A stretch of 64,000 nucleotides of DNA from Spirosoma rigui (lineage in GTDB: Bacteria; Bacteroidota; Bacteroidia; Cytophagales; Spirosomataceae), in NCBI RefSeq assembly GCF_002067135.1, contig NZ_CP020105.1:5332001-5396000 (forward strand), in the 5' to 3' direction. Under the pieces are notes generated by a model. The model saw only the letters and a list, made by a program, of their open reading frames with translations. It did not search any database and was not told where the DNA came from. Position numbers and translations under genes: made by a program. Every line of letters begins with the position of its first letter. The first letter of the stretch is position 1. Shown here piece after piece: positions 35,389 through 43,231 of the stretch.

Positions 35389-36240
35389 ATGCTCCAGCAT
35401 ACCACCGTTATCATCACCGGGGCAGGCTCCGGTATTGGTCGTCATCTTACCATTCAGGCAGCCGCCGATGGTGCGCACGTCATCGCCACCGACGTTAATG
35501 AAGCGGGGCTGGCCGAAACCCGGCAACTGACCCAGGGTTCTATAACGACAGCGTTGCTGGACGTATCGGATGCGGCCGCCATCCAGGCTTTTGCCAGTCA
35601 AACCATTCCCCGGTTGGCTGACACCCGGCTCATTCTGATCAATAACGCCGGGGTGGCGCTGGGCAGCGGCCCCTTCTCCGAAACCAGCCTCGACGACTTC
35701 GAGTGGTTGCTTGCCATCAACCTGTGGGGCGTTATCCGGATGACGAAAGCGTTTTTGCCGCACATGATCGCGCAGAACGCCGGACATATCGTAAATCTGT
35801 CGAGCGTATTCGGGCTGGCGGGCGTCATGCATCAGTCAGCCTACTGCACGGCTAAGTTCGGGGTTCGCGGTTTCAGCGACGCGCTGCGCATGGAACTGCT
35901 CGATACGCCCATCGGCGTAACCTGCGTACATCCGGGCGGTATCAAGACCAATATTGCCCTCAACGCCCGTATTGGCACGAGTGGTTTTGTGAGCAGAGCC
36001 ATGCATCGGCAGGGAGCTGCGAGTTTTGAAAAAGCCGCCAGGACAACCCCGCAGGAGGCCGCCCGGCAAATCTGGGCGGGCGTACGGCAGAACAAAGCCC
36101 GCGTCCTGATTGGGAACGACGCCCGCCAGATCGAGTGGCTGACGCGTTTTTTGCCCACCCACTACGTCCGGCTCATGCGCCGGCAAATCGAGAAGACGTT
36201 TGGCACAACGGCCGCCCGTCCAGACACCAGACGCCAGTAA
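35389..36240 (+). CDS. short-chain dehydrogenase/reductase
   Basis: The 283-aa product is a classical SDR: the cofactor motif TGAGSGIGRHL, NNAGVALGSGPF, the catalytic Ser in VNLSSVFGLAG and YCTAK as the Tyr-x3-Lys site, then VHPGGIKTNIA. Asp at the end of the second strand (ATDVNEAG) suggests an NAD preference, although this is not decisive. The C-terminal 60 residues are longer than a minimal SDR and helical (RFLPTHYVRLMRRQIEKTF). The substrate is unknown. It lies between maltokinase and glgB on the same strand, but nothing in its sequence ties it to glucan metabolism. Confidence 0.9.
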   Translation: MLQHTTVIITGAGSGIGRHLTIQAAADGAHVIATDVNEAGLAETRQLTQGSITTALLDVSDAAAIQAFASQTIPRLADTRLILINNAGVALGSGPFSETSLDDFEWLLAINLWGVIRMTKAFLPHMIAQNAGHIVNLSSVFGLAGVMHQSAYCTAKFGVRGFSDALRMELLDTPIGVTCVHPGGIKTNIALNARIGTSGFVSRAMHRQGAASFEKAARTTPQEAARQIWAGVRQNKARVLIGNDARQIEWLTRFLPTHYVRLMRRQIEKTFGTTAARPDTRRQ

Positions 36241-36374
36241 GTGCGCCCCTGCCCCGATCCGGTTCAGGACGGGTTCAGTGACCCAATCCGCACGGGTAAT
36301 CGTCGACCCTTCCGCTTTTTTTCTAACTTTCCACCACTGATCGGGTTCAACCCTGTAACCGATTCACTTAACCA

Positions 36375-38390
36375 ATGGCAAAACGCAAAACCACGCCAGC
36401 AGCGGCTGAGACCGTACCAACCGTTCAGGCGGCCCCTGCTGAACAAACCAGCATCACCCCCGCCGTCGAACCATCGACCCAGCAAGCAAATCCCGTTTAT
36501 TCCCGCTTTTCCGATTTCGACGTTCATTTGTTCAGGGCGGGCAAACACCAGAAGCTTTACGAAAAATTTGGCTCCCACGTTGTTGAGCATAACGGCGTCG
36601 TTGGCACTTACTTCGCCGTTTGGGCACCGTCGGCCCGCTACGTTGCCGTCATCGGAAACTTTAACGGCTGGGACAAGGGTAGCGCCCCGATGAATGTCCG
36701 CTGGGACTCGTCGGGTATCTGGGAAACGTTCATCCCCCACATCGGGCGGGGCGAAACCTATAAGTATTTCATTGTCAACGAAGGGGGCCGCGAAGTTGAA
36801 AAGGGCGATCCCTACGCGCATTCCTGGGAAGTACCACCCAAAACCGCTTCGCTGGTCTGGGATACGTACCACGAATGGCAGGATCAGGACTGGATGGCCA
36901 ACCGGAAAGCGAAAAACGCGCTTAACGCCCCTTTCTCGGTCTATGAAATGCACCTGTCGTCGTGGCGCCGTGATCCCGGAAACCCGGAGCGCGAGTTGAG
37001 TTACGGCGAAATTGCCGATGCGCTGGTACCCTACATTCAGGATATGGGCTTCACGCACGTTGAGTTCATGCCCGTTATGCAGTACCCCTACGCGCCGTCG
37101 TGGGGCTATCAGATTACCGGATACTACGCCCCGAGCAGTCGGTTTGGCACCCCGCAGGAGTTTATGCAGCTCGTTGAACGGCTGCACCAGGCGGGTATTG
37201 GCGTCATTCTGGACTGGGTACCCTCCCACTTCCCCGGCGATGCCCACGGCCTGTATGAGTTCGATGGCTCACACCTGTATGAGCACCCGGACCCACGGCG
37301 GGGTTACCATCCCGATTGGAAGAGCTATATCTTTAACTACGGGCGGCCGGAAGTGCGCTCGTTCCTGATCTCGAACGCCATGTTCTGGCTCGACCGCTGC
37401 CACGTCGATGGCCTGCGGGTGGATGCGGTAGCGTCCATGCTGTACCTCGACTATTCGCGGAATGCCGGCGAATGGGAACCGAATATCTTCGGTGGTCGCG
37501 AAAACCTCGAAGCCGTGTCGCTCTTCAAGGAGATCAACGAAGCCATTTACGCCCAATTCCCCGATACCCAGGTCATTGCCGAAGAGTCGACATCCTTCCC
37601 CGGCGTTTCACGTCCGGTGTACGTGGGTGGACTAGGCTTCGGTATGAAGTGGATGATGGGCTGGATGAATGATACGCTACGGTATTTCGAGCGCGATCCT
37701 GCCTTCCGCAAGTTCCACCAGGACAACCTGACGTTCAGTACGGTATACGCCTTCACGGAGAACTTTATGCTGCCGCTTTCGCACGACGAAGTTGTCTACG
37801 GCAAACAGTCGCTGGTGGGCAAGATGCCCGGCGATGAATGGCAGCGATTTGCGAACCTGCGGCTATTGTTCAGCTACATGTTCACCCACTCCGGTACGAA
37901 ACTATTGTTTATGGGTGGTGAATTTGGCCAAACGTCGGAGTGGAAATTTGACGCCAGTTTGGATTGGCACCTGCTGGAATACGCTCCCCATAAGGGTATT
38001 GCCGCCTGCGTGAAAGCACTGAACCAGCTTTACAGGAATGAACCCGCCATGTATGAGCGGACTTTTACGGCCGATGGTTTCGAATGGATCGACACCGCCG
38101 ACCGGGAGAACACGATTATCAGCTACGCCCGCAAAGGCAACGACCCAAAGGATACCTTGCTGATCGTACTGAACATGACACCCGTTCCCCGTCATGATTA
38201 CCGGATTGGTGTGCCATCGGCGGGTGTTTATAACGAGGTATTCAACAGCGACGCTACGGAGTACTACGGCAGTGGCGTAAACAACTCACAAGCCATTCAC
38301 AGCGAGGAGACACCCTGGCAGGGCCGTAACCAATCGATTCGGCTTAATATTCCCCCGCTGGCTGCGGTCGTATTGAAGATAGGGGAATAA
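36375..38390 (+). CDS. glgB: 1,4-alpha-glucan branching enzyme
   Basis: The 671-aa product starts with an Ala/Pro/Thr-rich extension (about 45 residues), then a CBM48 domain (TYFAVWAPSARYVAVIGNFNGW) and a GH13 catalytic barrel. Catalytic residues are Asp350 in GLRVDAVAS (nucleophile), Glu403 in VIAEESTSFPG (acid/base) and Asp471 in LPLSHDEVV (transition-state stabiliser). The C-terminal beta domain ends in PPLAAVVLKIGE. The enzyme introduces alpha-1,6 branches into glycogen-type glucan, consistent with the maltokinase two genes upstream. The length is normal for the GlgB group. An imperfect hairpin follows the stop. Confidence 0.96.
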   Translation: MAKRKTTPAAAETVPTVQAAPAEQTSITPAVEPSTQQANPVYSRFSDFDVHLFRAGKHQKLYEKFGSHVVEHNGVVGTYFAVWAPSARYVAVIGNFNGWDKGSAPMNVRWDSSGIWETFIPHIGRGETYKYFIVNEGGREVEKGDPYAHSWEVPPKTASLVWDTYHEWQDQDWMANRKAKNALNAPFSVYEMHLSSWRRDPGNPERELSYGEIADALVPYIQDMGFTHVEFMPVMQYPYAPSWGYQITGYYAPSSRFGTPQEFMQLVERLHQAGIGVILDWVPSHFPGDAHGLYEFDGSHLYEHPDPRRGYHPDWKSYIFNYGRPEVRSFLISNAMFWLDRCHVDGLRVDAVASMLYLDYSRNAGEWEPNIFGGRENLEAVSLFKEINEAIYAQFPDTQVIAEESTSFPGVSRPVYVGGLGFGMKWMMGWMNDTLRYFERDPAFRKFHQDNLTFSTVYAFTENFMLPLSHDEVVYGKQSLVGKMPGDEWQRFANLRLLFSYMFTHSGTKLLFMGGEFGQTSEWKFDASLDWHLLEYAPHKGIAACVKALNQLYRNEPAMYERTFTADGFEWIDTADRENTIISYARKGNDPKDTLLIVLNMTPVPRHDYRIGVPSAGVYNEVFNSDATEYYGSGVNNSQAIHSEETPWQGRNQSIRLNIPPLAAVVLKIGE

Positions 38391-38470
38391 AAAAGGAGAA
38401 TGGAGTAAAGGGAGGATGGGGATCATACGGCGCAAGCAATCCCTTTCCTCCCTTATTGCCCTTTTCTCCT
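38391..38470 (+). terminator. imperfect inverted repeat after glgB
   Basis: The arms at about 38394-38423 (GGAGAATGGAGTAAAGGGAG core) and 38439-38470 pair with roughly 80 percent match. The right arm runs into the promoter box of the next gene at 38470-38477. It may end the glgB transcript, but there is no clear T-run. Confidence 0.45.
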
Positions 38471-38477
38471 ATCTTTG
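38470..38477 (+). promoter_or_regulatory. promoter -7 box (TATCTTTG)
   Basis: This is an exact TAnnTTTG match, 26 bases upstream of the ATG at 38503. It lies inside a longer open frame from 38416, so it excludes that earlier start. Confidence 0.65.
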
Positions 38478-38502
38478 CCCGCAAAACAGCCTGTTCGTTT
38501 GC

Positions 38503-39261
38503 ATGAAGAAAACACTTATCGCGTTTCTGACTTTCTTTTCTGTTCATAGCTTTGCCCAGTCGCCCGTATCGGCCCGTTTAAACAGCGGTTATGAGGTAGG
38601 CATGGCGTATTCGAAGAACAATTACCACCCCTCTTTAGGCTATTACCAGCTTATCAATATCGGCGAGCGAAAGTTGTTCTCCCTCGGCTGGACTATGCGG
38701 CTGGGCTCGTTTTTCGGTGATAACATCAACTACTACACCGCCCCGGCCCGACTGTCGCGCGGCAAAAGCGGACTCGGCGCGCTAGGTGCCCCCCTGGTAA
38801 ATGCCAACATCGATACGGTGCGGTTCGACTACGTCACGATGACATCGCTGAACTTCGGCTTCCGGGCGCAGATCAATCTGGGTCGGGTAGAGTTCGGAGG
38901 CAGTGCTGACCTGATCGGGCTAACACTGGGTCGCCGTCGGACAGCCCGGTACCGGTCGTCGACGGGTGCGTTTTTGGTTGACTCAACCAACACAACGCCG
39001 TTTACGGGTGCGAACGTATTGCAGTCCGCACGACCTAGTTACGCCAATCTGCGGCTCCTGGGCGATAACGACATCGGTACGCTCGCCACAGAAGTTTATG
39101 GCCGCGTACACATCAACCAGCGCGTGGCCGTTAAGGTAGGCTACCAATGGCTGACTACGGAAGTGACGGCCCAAAATCGCGACGTTGTTGCGGACAACAA
39201 TCGGTTCAGAAACCGGGCGGGTATGGCCTATATAGGTCTGACATTCCCGATTATGTACTAG
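38503..39261 (+). CDS. outer-membrane beta-barrel protein
   Basis: The 252-aa product has a signal peptide (MKKTLIAFLTFFSVHSFAQ) followed by alternating hydrophobic strands ending in aromatic residues (GMAYSKNNYHPSLGYYQLI, LGWTMRLGSFFG, LNFGFRAQINLGRVEFGGSA, VAVKVGYQW), and a terminal strand GMAYIGLTFPIMY that ends in an aromatic residue, as in barrels recognised by BamA. The specific function is unknown. The start at 38503 is fixed by the promoter box at 38470 and by the signal peptide. Confidence 0.82.
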   Translation: MKKTLIAFLTFFSVHSFAQSPVSARLNSGYEVGMAYSKNNYHPSLGYYQLINIGERKLFSLGWTMRLGSFFGDNINYYTAPARLSRGKSGLGALGAPLVNANIDTVRFDYVTMTSLNFGFRAQINLGRVEFGGSADLIGLTLGRRRTARYRSSTGAFLVDSTNTTPFTGANVLQSARPSYANLRLLGDNDIGTLATEVYGRVHINQRVAVKVGYQWLTTEVTAQNRDVVADNNRFRNRAGMAYIGLTFPIMY

Positions 39262-39275
39262 AACGTATCAACGAA

Positions 39276-39343
39276 GTAACTAGAGAAAGGGTGGCTGGTT
39301 CGTATTATGGTATATACGAACCAGCCACCCTTTCTCTAGTTAC
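39276..39343. terminator. perfect 30-bp stem hairpin between convergent genes
   Basis: The left arm 39276-39305 and right arm 39314-39343 are perfect reverse complements over 30 bp, with an 8-base loop (TATGGTAT). The element fills most of the gap between the stops at 39261 and 39352. It is a probable bidirectional terminator, unusually long for that purpose and without a long T-run. Confidence 0.85.
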
Positions 39344-39351
39344 GCACCAAA

Positions 39352-40314
39352 TTACAGTTCGATTGGCTTCAGGTCGAAGTACGTTTCGAAGATAGCCGCC
39401 CCCACTTCGTTAGTTCGGGTCTGGAACGTGTCGAGGTATTGGTGCAGACCAGCTTTAAAGATGTCGCGTGTCTCGGTGAACTCAATGTCGGTACGGAGCT
39501 TGCTGAGTGTTCGCTCGGCCGTGTTGCCGAAGCCGCTGGTGATGTTGTTTCCCGAAATTTCGTAGAGCGAGAGTTCGGCCTGCCGGATGCAGTGGGCCGC
39601 AGCGCGCGGGAACATCTTATCGAGAATCAGAAATTCGACGATGCTCGATGGCGTCAGTGACCGGTATTGCTGCCGGTGCATGTTGTAGGCGCTCACCGAT
39701 TTAAGGACCGCCGACCAGATCATCAGGTCGAGGGTAGAGCCGACCGCATCGGCTTCGGGTAACAGCGTAAAGTATTTAACGTCCAGGAAGCGTGATGTTT
39801 TGTCGGCCCGTTCCAGAAAACGTCCGAGTCGGCCAAAATGCCAGGCTTCGTTGCGGGTAATGGTTGCGTCGATAATGCCGTAGAAGAGTTGAGTTCCGTT
39901 CCGGATTTCGGTGAAGAAACTCTGCGTCTGGCTCTGGCCCCACTGCTGTTTAGGCGCCGTATCCCGTACCATCAGGTAGAACTGGTTCAGGTGTTCCCAC
40001 ATCTCTTTGGAAATGGCCTCACGAATGGTGCGGGCATTTTCCCGGGCGTTGCTCAGACAGGCGACAATGGAGTTGGGATTGCGCTTGTCGAATGTCATAA
40101 ACTGGATGACATTCTCCCGCGTCGGCTCGGGGTAGTACTTGGCAAATAGTGTATCGTCGGCAGTGGCAATGAGTAACGGCTCCCACTGTTGATCGACATT
40201 TGGCGGCAGGTCGAGGGCCAGGTTAAAATTCACGCTCATAAAGCGGGCGTAGTTTTCAGCCCGTTCAATGTAGCGGTGCATCCAGTAAACAGAGTTGGCA
40301 ACGCGACTTAGCAT
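39352..40314 (-). CDS. alpha-E domain protein (DUF403)
   Basis: The 320-aa all-helical product matches the alpha-E family: MLSRVANSVYWMHRYIERAENYARF at the N terminus (two helices), then ARENARTIREAISKEMWE, HFGRLGRFLERADKTSRFLDVKYF and SVSAYNMHRQQYRSL. Such proteins are usually encoded with a circularly permuted ATP-grasp protein and a transglutaminase-like protease, a set predicted to make or cut peptide-like bonds. Neither partner is adjacent here: the next gene upstream is divergent. Its biochemical role is not established. The promoter box is at 40350. Confidence 0.88.
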   Translation of the reverse strand: MLSRVANSVYWMHRYIERAENYARFMSVNFNLALDLPPNVDQQWEPLLIATADDTLFAKYYPEPTRENVIQFMTFDKRNPNSIVACLSNARENARTIREAISKEMWEHLNQFYLMVRDTAPKQQWGQSQTQSFFTEIRNGTQLFYGIIDATITRNEAWHFGRLGRFLERADKTSRFLDVKYFTLLPEADAVGSTLDLMIWSAVLKSVSAYNMHRQQYRSLTPSSIVEFLILDKMFPRAAAHCIRQAELSLYEISGNNITSGFGNTAERTLSKLRTDIEFTETRDIFKAGLHQYLDTFQTRTNEVGAAIFETYFDLKPIEL

Positions 40315-40349
40315 AAGGTAATTGTAATGGGTACAGGATGGGGTATCGA

Positions 40350-40357
40350 CAAAAATA
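40350..40357 (-). promoter_or_regulatory. promoter -7 box (TATTTTTG) for the alpha-E gene
   Basis: This is an exact TAnnTTTG match on the minus strand, 36 bases upstream of the ATG at 40314. A CTTG at 40377-40380 lies 19 bases further up and is a partial -33 match. Confidence 0.65.
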
Positions 40358-40456
40358 GGCGTTGACGCCCGTTTTACAAGTAATATAGCGGTCGTTACTC
40401 CTTTTTCGTTTGTATCCGGTCATTATTGACCCCACTATTGCTTACCATTTCAACTC

Positions 40457-41233
40457 ATGCACAACTTATTCCTATCGCTCGTTTTGAGTAGCCTGCTCAT
40501 GACCAGTGCATTTGCCGAGCGGCATCCGGCCAGACCCGCTGCCGCCAAGCCCTCGACCAAGCTCTACGAAATCCGGATTTATTACCCTACACCGGGTAAA
40601 TATGCGGAAATCGTTGACCGTTTCCGCCAATATACCACCAAGATTTTCGCCAAGCACGGCATGGAAAATATTGGCTATTGGACGCCTACCGATACGTCCC
40701 GGAAAGAGTTGATCTATATCCTGGCCTACCCGAGTCGCGAAGCGCGCGAAGCATCCTGGCAGGCTTTCGGCAGTGATCCCGAGTGGAAAGGAGTGGTGGC
40801 TAAAACCGAAGCCAACGGCAAACTGGTTGATCACGTCGACCAGATTTTCATGATGGAGTCCGAGTTGTCGCCAGCGGTAAAAACCGTAGCCAAACAGCCC
40901 GAGCGTACCTTCGAACTACGCACCTACACCCCCGCCCGCGGCAAGCTCACCAACCTGCTGACCCGTTTCCGCGATCATACGCAGAAACTGTTCACCAACC
41001 ACGGCATGACCAACGTTGCCTACTGGATCACGACGGAAGCTGATGGCAAACAACCCAAGCTGATTTATATCCTGGCTCACCCATCGGAAGCCGAAGGAAA
41101 ACAGCATTTCGACGATTTCCGCAAAGATCCCGAGTGGGTTAAAGTGAAGGCAGAATCGGAGAAAAATGGCCCGCTGACCGACAAAGTGGAGTCGGTTTAT
41201 ATGAAGCCAACCGACTATTCCCCCCTTCGATAG
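40457..41233 (+). CDS. secreted protein with two tandem NIPSNAP domains
   Basis: The 258-aa product has a signal peptide (about residues 1-20) and two ferredoxin-like NIPSNAP domains, about 34-135 and 146-255. The same landmarks recur in each: YEIRIYYPTPGKYAEIVDRF against FELRTYTPARGKLTNLLTRF, KHGMENIGYWTPTD against NHGMTNVAYWITTE, and ELIYILAYPS against KLIYILAHPS. The repetition reflects internal duplication. The function of NIPSNAP proteins in Bacteroidota is unknown; some relatives are dimeric monooxygenase-like or binding proteins. It is monocistronic and ends at a 24-bp hairpin. Confidence 0.9.
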   Translation: MHNLFLSLVLSSLLMTSAFAERHPARPAAAKPSTKLYEIRIYYPTPGKYAEIVDRFRQYTTKIFAKHGMENIGYWTPTDTSRKELIYILAYPSREAREASWQAFGSDPEWKGVVAKTEANGKLVDHVDQIFMMESELSPAVKTVAKQPERTFELRTYTPARGKLTNLLTRFRDHTQKLFTNHGMTNVAYWITTEADGKQPKLIYILAHPSEAEGKQHFDDFRKDPEWVKVKAESEKNGPLTDKVESVYMKPTDYSPLR

Positions 41234-41245
41234 CTCCTTTTTCAG

Positions 41246-41299
41246 CAGCCATACCAGGATGGACAGGATCACGTAATCCTGTCCATCCTGGTATGGCTG
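41246..41299. terminator. perfect 24-bp stem hairpin between convergent genes
   Basis: The left arm 41246-41269 and right arm 41276-41299 are exact reverse complements over 24 bp with a 6-base loop (CACGTA). It lies between the stops at 41233 and 41312 and probably terminates both genes. Confidence 0.85.
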
Positions 41300-41311
41300 T
41301 TCAGTAGCGGT

Positions 41312-41971
41312 TTAACGAACGGCTATTTCTTCGAAGAAGTAAGTTTTCCGCTCTCCTTCCAGATCGTCGTAGGTGTAGATGGTGCGGTGGCGGTTCTTCA
41401 GGTAGTAGTTGATCAGCACAAAATCGCCGATGCAGCCACTCGTGTGCAATACCAGCAGGGTAGCCCAGCTTACGCCGTAGGTGGGCCAGACTACCCAGGC
41501 TGCCAGTAACCCGGCGGTAAGGATGAGGAACGGCATCACGGCTACGAAAGCCACTTCGCGCAGGGTGGTCGGAAACTTCTGACAGTAGGCGTAAATCATC
41601 ATGCTTTTCAGGGAATAACCGTACCCGATCGTCGGCGCGCCGATCCCCTTAAAAGCCAGGCCGTGGATGAATTCATGGACCGGCAGCAGCAGAAACAGCG
41701 CGGCTACTCCCACACCCAGTTGCAGCAGGAACGAGTCGACAGCGCTGTTTTTGGCGATCAGTTGCCCAACACCGTACCCAACAACACCCCCTACTACCGC
41801 AAACACCAGCAGAGCCAGCCAACGACCCGGCCCACGCTTTCTGGCCGGCTGACTGGGTTTGGGCCTCACGCCCAGTTCCCGCAGCAGGAACAGGTTCATC
41901 TCATCGATCCCAAATGAGTCGACTAACAGGTACTTTCCTGGCGTATGAAGCTGATCAACAGTTGGTCGCAT
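41312..41971 (-). CDS. DUF3267 membrane protein with HExxH motif
   Basis: The 219-aa product has four likely membrane segments, at about residues 50-72, 82-100, 135-158 and 165-185. An HEFIHG zinc-protease-like motif lies in the second (LLPVHEFIHGLAFKGIG). A conserved GDFVLINYYLK stretch and charged C-terminal tail (DDLEGERKTYFFEE) match the DUF3267 family, which is predicted to be related to site-2-type membrane metalloproteases. Whether it is an active protease is not shown. The upstream cytoplasmic part (RPKPSQPARKRGPGR) is basic. It lies 27 bases downstream of the OmpA-family gene on the same strand and may be co-transcribed with it. Confidence 0.85.
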   Translation of the reverse strand: MRPTVDQLHTPGKYLLVDSFGIDEMNLFLLRELGVRPKPSQPARKRGPGRWLALLVFAVVGGVVGYGVGQLIAKNSAVDSFLLQLGVGVAALFLLLPVHEFIHGLAFKGIGAPTIGYGYSLKSMMIYAYCQKFPTTLREVAFVAVMPFLILTAGLLAAWVVWPTYGVSWATLLVLHTSGCIGDFVLINYYLKNRHRTIYTYDDLEGERKTYFFEEIAVR

Positions 41972-41998
41972 AGATCATTGTTCTGATTAGTAGCGCGT

Positions 41999-43168
41999 TT
42001 ACAAGGTAGTGAACTCGACACGTCGGTTTTTTTTTCGATTCTCCTCGTTGTTATTCGGTGCAACAGGATCGATAGGACCGCGTCCAACCCCTTTGAGCCG
42101 GTCTTTTTGAATCCCCTTGCCCGCCAGATAATCTACTACGGCCTGGCAACGGTCGCGGGAGAGCTGGACATTGGCGTCAAAATCGCCCTGGTTATCGGTA
42201 TGCCCCCGGATTTCGATCCGCGTTGATGGGTTCCTGACCAGCATATCGTACAACTGATTGAGTTGCGGAGTTGATTCGGGACGCAGGACCGCACTGCTCT
42301 GCTCAAAATAGATACTATTCAAAAGCACGGACTTCCCTTTTTCGGGCAAAATCAGGGCTGCACTCGTGACGGGGGGCATGCGTAGCGTAGGGGTGCGGAT
42401 GAGTCCTCGCCCAACGGGTTTGGCCGATACCGTATCTACAGACGGCGACAGGGTCGATGTGACCACCGCTTCCGGGAGCGCCTGAACCTTGCTGACATCC
42501 GGCACCGGTTCAGGCGTTAACATAACCCGTGCTTCGCTCTGAGCACTATCCAGCCTGATGGATTTCGTAAAATTACCGTAGCCCGTTGCCGAACTGGTCA
42601 GCTGGTAGACACCCCGCCCCGGGAGGTTTGTTTTAGCCAGACCGGTAGTGGAATCCGTGGTGAGCAGAAGCGTTGTCTTGCCCGTTTTACCTGAAATCGT
42701 GAAATGAGCATCACGGATCAGCTGCTTCGTCTGGTTGTCCACCGCCATTACGGTCAACACAATCGGGACCGGATCTAGCTCAGCATCAACCTCATAGCGA
42801 TTCCCTTGGGGCGACACGGCAATGGTCATAATGCGCCTGACCGACTTGTAACCATCCGCACTAATCTCGATGGACAACTCATCCGGCGTCAGGAACGTCC
42901 GTTCGAGTATCCCGTTCAGCACCGCAAACCGCTCGCTTTTACCCGTAGTCCGCGACTGGATCACGACAACAGCCGTGCGAAGCGGCTGGCTGATTTGCTC
43001 GGCAAAAACCTTGATCGTTACGCTGGCTTTTTTGCGGGTAGAGTCAGCCGGAACCAGCCGGAAAGTCCTTATCACGGGGGAGGCTTCCAGTTGGCCGACA
43101 CGTGTTGTCAATGATACGACCGTTGCCGATAACAGACAAAAGCAGGCAGCGAGCAATAATCTCATCAT
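41999..43168 (-). CDS. OmpA-family outer-membrane protein
   Basis: The 389-aa product has a signal peptide (MMRLLLAACFCLLSATVVS). Two or more beta-sandwich, PEGA-like or CNA-B-like domains cover residues about 40-230 (VTIKVFAEQI, RFAVLNGILE, DAHFTISGKTGKT). A C-terminal OmpA peptidoglycan-binding domain starts at about 285: SIYFEQSSAVLRPES, IEIRGHTDNQGDFDANVQLS, RDRCQAVVDYLAGKGI and NRRVEFTTL. It should tether the outer membrane or a surface structure to peptidoglycan. The start at 43166-43168 is the first ATG downstream of an exact promoter box at 43193-43200; a longer frame would need a TTG inside that box. Confidence 0.9.
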   Translation of the reverse strand: MMRLLLAACFCLLSATVVSLTTRVGQLEASPVIRTFRLVPADSTRKKASVTIKVFAEQISQPLRTAVVVIQSRTTGKSERFAVLNGILERTFLTPDELSIEISADGYKSVRRIMTIAVSPQGNRYEVDAELDPVPIVLTVMAVDNQTKQLIRDAHFTISGKTGKTTLLLTTDSTTGLAKTNLPGRGVYQLTSSATGYGNFTKSIRLDSAQSEARVMLTPEPVPDVSKVQALPEAVVTSTLSPSVDTVSAKPVGRGLIRTPTLRMPPVTSAALILPEKGKSVLLNSIYFEQSSAVLRPESTPQLNQLYDMLVRNPSTRIEIRGHTDNQGDFDANVQLSRDRCQAVVDYLAGKGIQKDRLKGVGRGPIDPVAPNNNEENRKKNRRVEFTTL

Positions 43169-43192
43169 ATCGCTGTAAATCAGAATAGCCGA

Positions 43193-43200
43193 CAAAAATA
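43193..43200 (-). promoter_or_regulatory. promoter -7 box (TATTTTTG) for the OmpA-family gene
   Basis: This is an exact TAnnTTTG match on the minus strand, 25 bases upstream of the ATG at 43168. The ABC transporter stop lies at 43232, so the OmpA-family gene has its own promoter. Confidence 0.65.
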
Positions 43201-43231
43201 CCCAACAGCGCCCGGCCTTTGACTCCGGCGG

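Noticed and set aside
36264..37247. 327-codon open frame antisense to glgB
   Set aside because: It overlaps the catalytically complete glgB and has no recognisable motif.
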